Shown here one piece after another: positions 56,096 to 64,000 of a DNA stretch of 64,000 nucleotides. Position numbers and translations under genes: made by a program. The notes beneath the pieces were generated by a model. That model did no database searches. It saw only the letters and a list, made by a program, of their open reading frames with translations, and was not told where the DNA came from. Origin of the DNA: Rhodocollybia butyracea (Eukaryota > Basidiomycota > Agaricomycetes > Agaricales > Omphalotaceae); assembly GCA_015501585.1 (NCBI GenBank), contig JADNRY010000167.1:1-64000 (forward strand), given 5' to 3'. Within the stretch, counting starts at the first letter, position 1; each line of letters starts with the position of its first letter.

Positions 56096-56336
56096 TGTAA
56101 ACTAGTAAGTACAATCTCCCAGGAACACGTCGAGTGATTCAACTGGGGTGCTACATCGTAAGTAGTCGAGATTAAATACGCCTGCGCGGTAGATAGAAAG
56201 AGCAAGGAAAATAATGGAATAATGTTGAAGACTATTAAGGAATAAAGAAGGTGAAAGGAAAAAGACTCATCCCTATACTTATTCCGGGTGTACGATGGCG
56301 GGACTTCTCCAACCCGAACCGCAATACTCTGCGACA
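56096..56336 (-). repeat. Copia 3' LTR
   Basis: 241 bp; in sense TGTCGCAGAGTATTGCGG ... TTTACA. Matches the outer parts of the other LTR. Confidence 0.9.
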
Positions 56337-56341
56337 CTCCC

Positions 56342-59300
56342 CTAGTCCCGCGCATCGTCGTTCTCCATGCCCATCATTCCTACAATCCTCCTATGGAGCG
56401 TAGTCCCTAATGGCTTCGTCAAGATGTCGGCTAGATTGTCCTCAGAAGGGACATAGTGAATTTTGACCTCCCCTTTCTCTACGAGGTCACGAAGGAAATG
56501 ATAGCGGATGTCGATATGCTTTACACGTTGGTGGAAGCGAGGATTTTCGGAGATAGCTATCGCACTCTTGTTATCTGCGTAGAGGTCGGAGGGCAGTGAG
56601 GGTGGATACCCAATCTCGGAGAGAAAATTGTGAACCCATTTTGCTTGTTGCGCGCCCTTCCCGTAGGCGATATATTCGGATTCGGTGGTTGAGATGGAAA
56701 CGACGTCTTGCCTTTTAGACATCCAGAAAACTGGCCCTCCTGCCAGCATAGTCAAGACTCCGGAGACGGAACGACGGGTGTCGATACATGCGGCGTGGTT
56801 AGCATCGCCGTAGGTGCGTGGCTTCAGTCCTTCCTTCAAACGACGAAAAGTAATTCCGAGATGTTTTGTTCCGATGATATAGCGGCAAAGGTGGATAAGG
56901 GCGTGCCAATGAGCAGGTCCTGGATCCTGGCAAAAACGGGACAAGTCGTTCGTTTCATATGCCATATCTGGGCGGCAAGCTCCCTGTCCAAACTGAATTC
57001 CTCCCAACAGCTCCCCATATGGCTTGTCGTGCATGAACTGTCGATCTTCTTCTGTCTTGGGAGATTGTTCCTTTGATAATACAAGGCCAGGTGGATAAGG
57101 AGTGGATTTCGGCTTGAGATCCTGGAGTCCGAACTTCGTTAATAACTGATCCCAGTAGGCGGGCATGGACAGAGTAGCGGTCCCGGCTTCCCGGTCGTGC
57201 ACGAGCCTCATTCCTAAGGCGAACTGTACCGTGTCAGTTTCCTTGATGCGGTACCTACTACCAATTTCTTCCTTTGCTCTCGCCATTTCCTCCTTCGTTG
57301 ATGACCCACCCAAAGTATCGTCTGTATATGTCCCCGTCATTGTCTCCCCTGAACTCTGTTTCCTTGACCTAACACACTGGTCTGCTCGTGAGCGAGTATA
57401 CCCAAGATCAGTGTAAGTCCCATCTAGCTGCTTCCACCAGTTCCTTCCCGCCTGCATTGACCCGTATACAGACTTCTTCATTCGCATGACTTTCCCAGTT
57501 CCTCGTCCCTCGAAACCTTCAGGCGGTCGTACGTACATTTCCTCCTTCATGTCCGCGTTCAGGTAGGCCGAGGCAAAGTCAATTTGCCAAATGAAGTAAC
57601 CTAGTGAAACCCATACCGCTATAAGGATCCTGAGCGACTCGAATCTCAATACTGCCGCGAATACTTCGAAGAAATCAACCCCTTCAACCTGTTTACCGCC
57701 ATTGACAACAAGCCTAGCTTTCTCATCTACGATGTTCCCCGAGCCATCCAGTTTATGTGCGAATACCCATAGTGGATTGAGTATGGTTGCCCCTGGTGGT
57801 GGATCCTGCAGCTCGCCAAAGACATTGAACTCCTTCATTCGTTGAATTTCCTTCTTTATTGCCGGCATCCAGCGCTCTGGGTCCTCCATCGCCTTCGAGT
57901 AGCTCTTCGGTACTGGAGGAAGACCAACTGCCGAGAAAGCTGCGTTGAATGTCGAGTCTAGTTCGGTTGGTAAGTTCTCCGCTAGCATCGCAAAGTTTGC
58001 CCGAGGATGTTTTGTGGTAGTTGCCCAATCTTGGTTACTATTTCGTTCGCGTTTCTCAAATTCTCTACTGGCTATTGCAATCGCTGATGGGTTTCTATTT
58101 CGTAGTGAGCGTCGGAGTTCAGGGGCCGGTTGATCCTGAGGACTTTTGACGGGGATGTTCGGAACAACGGAATTAGGTTCGATCGTTTCTTCCTTGACAT
58201 CAGCTGGCTTCAGGGTTGCGGTGTTGTTGAGTTCCGGGTCGCCGTCGTCATCTACCTCACTCTCCCCTCCAGCTGGTGGCAAGGAACTGACAACTTTCTC
58301 ATCAAACGACACATCTCTACTCGCAACCACCCTACCCGAGGACAGGTACAACAAATACACCCCTCTCTCGCCATATCCAACCATCCTACCAGGCACGGCA
58401 CGCGGGTCCAGCTTACCTGGCTCGCCGTTAACGATTGTTGCATAAGCGAAAGCTCCAAAAGGCCTGAGGTGAGCTACGTCCATTCGTCGCTTGTACCACA
58501 TCTGAGCTGGAATCTGGAAGCCCGTTCTGCTAGCAGGCAATAAATTTTCGGTGTAGACAATGTACGCACATGCATAAGTCCAAAGGTATGGTGGTAATCC
58601 GGATTCGAAAAGAATGGTCCTGACATGGTCGAAGGTTACTCCGTGCTTGCGTTCAGCAACCCCATTTGCCGCAGACGAATATGCTGGTATAACTTCTAGC
58701 CTTATCCCATGCTTTTCCGCCCAATTTCGCCAAAGCTCTCCAGTAAACTCCTTTCCACCATCTACTCTGACCGCCAACAACTTCTCCCCTGTCTCGTTCT
58801 CAGCCAGGGCCTTGTACTTGGTTACAGCGGCGAGCGTTGACGTAGCTTCTTTGTTCGGGAGATAATAATCCTTCGTCATCGCTGAATGCCCGTCGATTAT
58901 GGGCATCGAGTAGTAGAATCCGCCAAGCGCACGGGTTCTCATCGGGCCTGTCAAGTCAATATGGATGCGTTCCAGAAGTTTGGATTCTACTGTGGTTTTT
59001 CCGTCGAATGGTCTTCGTTTAGCCTGGCCTACATGACACGGGCCACAAGATGGATGCTCCTCCTCTCCTACTATCTTCAGCCCATCCACCAAGCCCTTTT
59101 CTACTGCCATCTTGATCCTGGTTACTCCGGCATGTCCAAATCGTCGGTGCCAGCCCTGGAGGCCCACAGGTCTGTCAAGAGAACGTACAGTCATCGCGGT
59201 CGTCATTTTTTCGGGTAATCGATATAATCCGCCCGTCCCATGTCCTGTCAGGAAATGACTCCCATCCTCCAAGAAGAACTTAGCTTCTCCTTTCCCAAAC

Positions 59301-60568
59301 ACTATCGTCAACCCTCTCGCATCCAGTTTTGATATCGAAACCAAGTCCGACGCCACCTTTGGTGCATGGAGAGCACCTTCAAATGTCACTTCTACTGTGG
59401 TTCCATCATTCCTAGTGAAGAACTTCCTGGCACGGCCGTATCCGACGACGTCCAAGACCGTTGATACTTCCGAAGATCTGCTGGTACGGGAACACGGTGT
59501 ATAAGTCAGGAAGTCAGACTTATTTCTGAAGAAGTGGTCTGTGGCTCCTGAATCCGCATAGGTTTCTCCTGCCGATGCGCTCGCAATAGCTGAGAGAGCA
59601 TAGTGCTGGGTGAGTTCTCCGACAACCGCCGTGTTTGCTGCTGAAGTCGGCGCAGGCGCACTCGGTCCCTGATCCTTCTTCCCTCGCCACCACGACGGGT
59701 ACTGTCCTTCTCTCCCTCCCCCTTTCCTAAAACATTCTTCGGCAACGTGTCCAGACCGCAAGCAATTCGGGTTTGTGCACTTCTTGTCTGGGTTCTTCAG
59801 CGGTGTTCCCTGTCGCTCGAGGTGCTCAATCCGATTCTGGAGCGCCACAATGAGGTTATCTCTAGCAAGGTTTGCTTGGGGTAGGTTTGCTCCTGGTACA
59901 GCTGCATCGGGTCGATTATTGCTCCTGGAATACTGATACGTGATATGCTGGATCACGGCCGAAGATGTAGCAAAGGTGGTGGGATTAGCCATGATGTTTT
60001 GCATTATGGTGTCGAAGGCCACAGTTGGGAATGCCGCAAGGATAAGTTCTCGGAAGATAGTGTCCTGCACGTCATTTCCTGCGTCTATCGCCTCCTTCCT
60101 GAGCTCCCGGAGTGTTTTGAAGAAGCTATCCAGCGTCTCGTTGTCGCGGAAGATATGGTTCCTGAGGCGTCGCATGGTATGGGTTTTGCGCATATCGTCG
60201 GTCTTGCCAAATTCGTTCATCAAGTAGGTCAAGACCTCGTTGGCATTTTTGCTGTCAACATCTGGGACTAGGGAAGGTAGATCCGAGACGTATGCTTCAA
60301 TCAACCCTTTTGCTCTGTCATTTCTGAAGATCCACTCTCCTAGTGATGGTACTGTGGAGTACACTGGTGTCGGACCAGGCTCTGGCGCTCCGGGCGTAAG
60401 AGGGGGTCGTGAGATCGTACCATCCGTGTATCCAATGATACCCTGGCTCCTGAGTGCGTTTTTGATTCTTCGTTCTATAGGTGCCCACGATAGGCGTACT
60501 CCCCCATCGAATTTTTGGTCTTCGGGGATTTCAGGGATAGGCGGTGGAATCGCGCCGTTGCTAGACAT
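56342..60568 (-). CDS. Copia gag-pol polyprotein (1408 aa)
   Basis: ATG 60568 to TAG 56342. Order is gag, protease, integrase, RT, RNase H, the Copia order. Gag helical domain residues 25-240; zinc knuckle at 264-280 with spacing C-x4-C-x4-H-x4-C (KCTNPNCLRSGHVAEEC); protease YADSGATDHF near 337-346; integrase zinc-binding HRRFGH...CGPCH near 474-512; catalytic Asp in IHIDLTGP, Asp in VDGGKEFTGE, Glu in GVAERKHG. RT contains ARLVVNGGK, IWQIDFASAYLNADM and active site TYTDDTLGG (YTDD where YVDD is usual). RNase H near 1250-1390 includes YGDANHAACIDTRRSVSGV and SISTTESEYIA, then ADNKSAI and VKHIDIRYHFLRD. No stops, so probably functional. Antisense frames are shadows. Confidence 0.97.
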   Translation of the reverse strand: MSSNGAIPPPIPEIPEDQKFDGGVRLSWAPIERRIKNALRSQGIIGYTDGTISRPPLTPGAPEPGPTPVYSTVPSLGEWIFRNDRAKGLIEAYVSDLPSLVPDVDSKNANEVLTYLMNEFGKTDDMRKTHTMRRLRNHIFRDNETLDSFFKTLRELRKEAIDAGNDVQDTIFRELILAAFPTVAFDTIMQNIMANPTTFATSSAVIQHITYQYSRSNNRPDAAVPGANLPQANLARDNLIVALQNRIEHLERQGTPLKNPDKKCTNPNCLRSGHVAEECFRKGGGREGQYPSWWRGKKDQGPSAPAPTSAANTAVVGELTQHYALSAIASASAGETYADSGATDHFFRNKSDFLTYTPCSRTSRSSEVSTVLDVVGYGRARKFFTRNDGTTVEVTFEGALHAPKVASDLVSISKLDARGLTIVFGKGEAKFFLEDGSHFLTGHGTGGLYRLPEKMTTAMTVRSLDRPVGLQGWHRRFGHAGVTRIKMAVEKGLVDGLKIVGEEEHPSCGPCHVGQAKRRPFDGKTTVESKLLERIHIDLTGPMRTRALGGFYYSMPIIDGHSAMTKDYYLPNKEATSTLAAVTKYKALAENETGEKLLAVRVDGGKEFTGELWRNWAEKHGIRLEVIPAYSSAANGVAERKHGVTFDHVRTILFESGLPPYLWTYACAYIVYTENLLPASRTGFQIPAQMWYKRRMDVAHLRPFGAFAYATIVNGEPGKLDPRAVPGRMVGYGERGVYLLYLSSGRVVASRDVSFDEKVVSSLPPAGGESEVDDDGDPELNNTATLKPADVKEETIEPNSVVPNIPVKSPQDQPAPELRRSLRNRNPSAIAIASREFEKRERNSNQDWATTTKHPRANFAMLAENLPTELDSTFNAAFSAVGLPPVPKSYSKAMEDPERWMPAIKKEIQRMKEFNVFGELQDPPPGATILNPLWVFAHKLDGSGNIVDEKARLVVNGGKQVEGVDFFEVFAAVLRFESLRILIAVWVSLGYFIWQIDFASAYLNADMKEEMYVRPPEGFEGRGTGKVMRMKKSVYGSMQAGRNWWKQLDGTYTDLGYTRSRADQCVRSRKQSSGETMTGTYTDDTLGGSSTKEEMARAKEEIGSRYRIKETDTVQFALGMRLVHDREAGTATLSMPAYWDQLLTKFGLQDLKPKSTPYPPGLVLSKEQSPKTEEDRQFMHDKPYGELLGGIQFGQGACRPDMAYETNDLSRFCQDPGPAHWHALIHLCRYIIGTKHLGITFRRLKEGLKPRTYGDANHAACIDTRRSVSGVLTMLAGGPVFWMSKRQDVVSISTTESEYIAYGKGAQQAKWVHNFLSEIGYPPSLPSDLYADNKSAIAISENPRFHQRVKHIDIRYHFLRDLVEKGEVKIHYVPSEDNLADILTKPLGTTLHRRIVGMMGMENDDARD

Positions 60569-60665
60569 TTTGAAGTTCGTTGTGTTTGTTATTCGGGTGC
60601 GTGTTATGTTATGCGTATTATCAGTGATTTTGTATTAGATTTAGCAGGAGGCGGGGCCCATAACC
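60569..60665 (-). promoter_or_regulatory. Copia leader with primer-binding site
   Basis: Directly next to the 5' LTR, in sense, is GGTTATGGGCCCCGCC. Its complement reads GGGGCCCATAACC, the anticodon stem-loop (CAU) of initiator-Met tRNA, so priming is probably by a half-tRNA as in copia and Ty5 rather than by a tRNA 3' end. The remainder is a short AT-rich leader to the ATG. Confidence 0.65.
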
Positions 60666-61046
60666 TGTAAACTAGTAAGTACAATCTCCCAGGAACACGT
60701 CGAGTGATTCAACTCTGTATTAGAAAGTAGACGATACCTGTAAACTAGTAAGTACAATCTCTAATAAAGCTAACGTGAGTAAACTAGTAAAGGTAAGTAA
60801 GAAGAATACGCACCCCAGGAACACGTCGAGTGATTCAACTGGGGTGCTACATCGTAAGTAGTCGAGATTAAATACGCCTGCGCGGTAGTGAGAGCCGTAA
60901 AGATAGAAAGAGCAAGGAAAATAATGGAATAATGTTGAAGACTATTAAGGAATAAAGAAGGTGAAAGGAAAAAGACTCATCCCTATACTTATTCCGGGTG
61001 TACGATGGCGGGACTTCTCCAACCCGAACCGCAATACTCTGCGACA
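60666..61046 (-). repeat. Copia 5' LTR with internal duplication
   Basis: 381 bp versus 241 bp for the other LTR. The words TGTAAACTAGTAAGTACAAT and CCAGGAACACGTCGAGTGAT each occur twice (near 60666/60738 and 60689/60814), so about 140 bp of partly duplicated sequence lies in what should be U5. Confidence 0.8.
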
Positions 61047-61051
61047 TATGC

Positions 61052-61786
61052 ACCCATCCTGGGCTTGTCTGCAAGAGACAATTTACTGGCAGGCTTCACT
61101 TTGTGGTAGGAGGAAGTAGTCGTAGGCTTCCTAATGTCTCCAACAAGGTACAGTTTATTTCTGGCTATGGTAAAACCCGGTCACAGCATCTGGAACCTTA
61201 GGATGTCCCCTTCGTCAGTTGCAGACTTGTCAACCGGACCTATTTACGGCCCGGTCGTATTACTTGGGAAGGTGATAACGAACGCTTTGATCGGTGTGAT
61301 GTGGATTGAGAAGCTTGAAGCTAGTACTGAAGATTGGACTGGCTTGCGTTTCCCGTGACTGGAATACTTAGTCGCTTTGGCTTGAACAGAAGGACGAGTA
61401 CAAGGGACAGGGAATGCGATGCATGGTATGGCAAGTATGCTTGGATCTACAGTACTTAGACAGGTTGTGAGCTACCAGTGCTAGTTTGGCCTGAGTCTCT
61501 GGCGAACAATAAATTACAAAAGAGTGCAAGGCGGTGTGATTTTCCTTATGATGACCTATCTACGGCCCGGCCGCGGAACAACAAAACGCGATCTCGATAT
61601 TTTCTGTCCGCGTATATGTAAATGGTGATTGAACTTCACGCGTTCACATTCAGTACTCAGTATGTTCAGTCTTTGTTTTCGCGGATCTCTTTGTACTTAG
61701 GATATCGTTATCCGATTCGTTATTGATGAGTGGCAGACCACGAGATGAATCAGTCAAAGAGCTTCTATCATATTACCTAAACCACC
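61052..61786. other. 5' flank of SET copy 3
   Basis: No gene. Parallels 23500-24051 upstream of SET copy 1 (AACAACAAAACG, GATGAGTGGCAGACCACGAG), so it is promoter-bearing duplicated DNA. Confidence 0.5.
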
Positions 61787-63395
61787 ATGAGGCGCGGTTT
61801 CCTCGCTACCTCCAAAGCCAAAGAACGAATTGACAAAGCAGTCTCGGACTCAAATACGCCTGTACTTCCAAAGTTCACCGAGCTAAGCCATGGCGTTGTG
61901 CCAGAAGCAGGTAGGTAAATTCAAAATGCCACTCAATCCACCTACATCGATCTGACCTTGGATTAGGTGTTCCAAAAGACTACAAACCCGATTTCGACCA
62001 CGAATACAATGAGTTCTCCGCTGATACCCTAAACTACCCAAAAAAAGTCGCAGTGTACACTTCTATTCCTGCCCGAGGATGCAACGACAAGCCTTCTGAC
62101 ATTCCCGGCGGCTGGGCCGAGTGCTTTATCCCTGGAGAGCTCAAACGCGAACTCTACAGCACGCCCGGGTTTCCTCGCGTCCCGTTAGCCCCAACAGGCG
62201 GTAAAGCGTATTGTATCAAGGAACTTGAAGAGCCGGGTCGGAATGACTTGGGTCTTTTTGCGACGCGGCTTATACACGCCGGAGACCTTGTAGTGGATGA
62301 GAGACCTATGTTGGTTGTATCAGGTGGATCGAATGTGCCTCTCCCAGAGAGCATCGCGAGTTATATGGCGGAGCAGCTGAGACAGGTGACTACGCTGGAG
62401 CAGCTGAAACAGGTGATTTTTCACGGATGGGGGACGTTGGTGAAGACGGCTTTTGACCGCATGGCGGATGAGTATAAGGAGGAGTTTATGGCCCTTGCGA
62501 ATAGCCATGAGCATGATGGGAGCGGTAAGCCTTTTACTGTCTATTGGTAAATGTTGAACTGAAATTCTGTCTTACAGATGAAATCGTCGGGTATGCCTTC
62601 TTTCCCGAACCATATTTGAACTTTTCCACTAAAACATCTCACAGACGCATCAGAACGAACGGTATCCAAGCCTTGGATGGCGCCGGTTCCGCAGTCTGCA
62701 AAGACATCTCGCGTGTTAACCACAGGTACTTATAACTTACGCCTCTCTTCGCCTATATAATTTTTTTAAAACCCATTTTATCACGCAGCTGCGGCCCAAA
62801 CACTTCCTTCAGCTGGCACACCGAATCCTTTTCCGTCCAGCTCATCGCAGTCCGAGACATCCCTCCCAACACCGAGATAACCATCTCATACTGCAACAAA
62901 CTCGCCCCCGCCTCCGAGCGCGCCACAACTCTCGCACCATACGAAATATCCTCCTGCATCTGCACCGACACTGGGCTTTCCTGCTTCGACCCCGCCCGCT
63001 CTAAAATCGGAGACGCCCGCCGTGCAAAATTCGCTCAAGACATCATCGCCCTTACACCTCCTTTCGAGAAACCTCCCCCTGGCACTCCCAAAGACGCTTG
63101 GGTCCAACCTGCCCTCAGACGTTTCCGCGAACTCGAAGAGGAGGGGCTGGAGGGGACAGAGTACTACCAGAAGACAGCACACCAGTTGATGAATGTGTAT
63201 ACGTTTCTACAGGATATGGAGAAGACGCTGTTTTATGCGGGAAAGCTGAAGGGGGTATATAAATTTTATGAGAAGAAGGAGTTGGATATGATGTATTTCA
63301 ATGAGGAGGAGATTAGGGAAAGTCCGATGTGGACGATGGGGAATCTGCATAAGATGGGAGCACCTGTTTTCGTGTCGTTTGCACCGCTTGAGTGA
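61787..63395 (+). CDS. SET-domain protein, copy 3 (intact-looking)
   Basis: Exons 61787-61910, 61967-62524, 62578-62590 (13 nt), 62645-62725 and 62789-63395, all GT/AG with matching phases. Protein starts MRRGFLATSKAKERIDKA. Unique N-terminal part: PGGWAECFIPGELKRELYST. SET core: DLGLFATRLIHAGDLVVDER, NHSCGPNTSFSWHTES (Asn-His-Ser-Cys motif, Ser codon split by the intron) and NTEITISYC, then the Cys-rich post-SET-like SCICTDTGLSCF. The helical C-terminal region (HQLMNVYTFLQDMEKTLFYA) resembles the TPR-like tail of SMYD/SET5-type proteins, which methylate protein lysines; there is no MYND finger. A GTGAGT at the stop (63391) could be the donor of one more intron. The only one of three paralogs without lesions. 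Confidence 0.85.
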
Positions 63396-64000
63396 GTAGG
63401 CGTTACTTATGTTGATTATGTCGCTTTTTGCTAGTGTGCTAGTGTTGTGTTATGTTCGTTTTCATTGTATTGCTATTACACGCTGTTTCCGGAATGATAC
63501 TGTATTTCTTTGGATCATTGGATAATTAGTAATCGATGCTCGAAAGAGAGCGAGGGACCAAGGTGATACTCGTACGTCAGTAGCAAGTTGGAGTTGAGAG
63601 TAAGGACGATCAAATAGACACGCAAACAGAAAAGTTAAGCCTACACGAAGTCCTCCAAGCCAGTCAGGTACTATACCCGTAATCAGTATCGAATACCAAA
63701 TAAGGACATGGCCAGGCTCACGCCACTACTAGCTGAAGGATGTACGCGCTCACACGGAGACAACAAGCCCCATCTCGGAGGGAGTCTAGGTATGCCTCGA
63801 GAAACCATGTCAGGTTCCAATCATAAAGTAGCGTCCTGCTGATTTGAGATGCAAGTCAAAATTTACATCGAAGCCAGGCTTGGCTAGAGGCACCAGGGAC
63901 CTGAATATTTTCTGTGTATTTCTGCTAGTCTCTCATATAGTCGTAGATACCATCGCGTTTCTGTCTCCTTTACCGCGCGCGAAATACTGACCATCAGCGT
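63396..64000. other. 3' flank of SET copy 3
   Basis: First 130 bp resemble the flank of copy 2; the rest shows no gene or repeat. Confidence 0.4.

Larger units (their letters stand above)
56096..61046 (-). mobile_element. Intact Ty1/Copia retrotransposon
   Basis: LTRs at 56096-56336 and 60666-61046, flanked by the 5 bp duplication TATGC (56091-56095 and 61047-61051). Sense strand is minus. One uninterrupted gag-pol ORF lies between. The purine tract GGGGAG sits between the stop codon and the 3' LTR. Looks recently active, although the 5' LTR is about 140 bp longer than the 3' LTR. Confidence 0.95.

Noticed and set aside
56708..60638. Several plus-strand open frames of 80-137 residues across the Copia element
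   Set aside because: Antisense shadows of the intact gag-pol frame.

Overview
The window is nuclear DNA from a filamentous fungus, most likely a mushroom-forming basidiomycete (Agaricomycetes). The reasons are genes split by many introns of about 45-70 bp, TPR-CHAT and SET-domain families typical of that group, and a mix of Gypsy-like, Copia, Harbinger and Crypton elements. No bacterial-style operons and no rRNA or tRNA genes were seen. I cannot name a genus.

Layout. 1-3.5 kb: a minus-strand multi-exon gene of unknown function with a Cys-rich domain. 3.5-7.5 kb: two apparently identical 1.2 kb LTR-like repeats with a retroelement leader. 7.5-19.5 kb: a repeat-rich tract with minisatellites, a large terminal-inverted-repeat element, a foldback element, small MITEs and two decayed genes. 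19.5-21.3 kb: a possible secreted PD-(D/E)XK-type protein gene split by a 631 bp MITE. 21.7-22.9 kb: a solo LTR. 24-29.7 kb: a SET-domain pseudogene split by a 4.6 kb LTR element that carries two unknown ORFs and no visible pol. 30.6-35.4 kb: a broken minus-strand gene encoding a p23/CS domain, TPRs and a CHAT protease. 35.5-41.4 kb: a p23/Sba1-like gene split by a nest (solo LTR, inside it a Harbinger transposon, inside that another solo LTR). 42.8-53.3 kb: an ankyrin / coiled-coil / ClpB-type AAA+ gene split by three elements, including a complete-looking Crypton. 54-63.4 kb: two more SET paralogs (one dead, one intact-looking) flanking an intact Copia element.

How it fits together. For nearly every insertion the target duplication and the reading frame across the scar can be read directly, so the pre-insertion genes can be inferred. 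Before the invasions the locus held three SET-domain paralogs and a cluster with two Hsp90-cochaperone-type (p23/CS) domains, one fused to TPR-CHAT, divergent from an Ank-ClpB disaggregase-like gene. Point lesions (nonsense codons, 1-7 nt indels, a lost splice acceptor) accompany the insertions, so most host genes here look dead. The elements with intact frames are the Crypton, the Copia element and the two-ORF LTR element.
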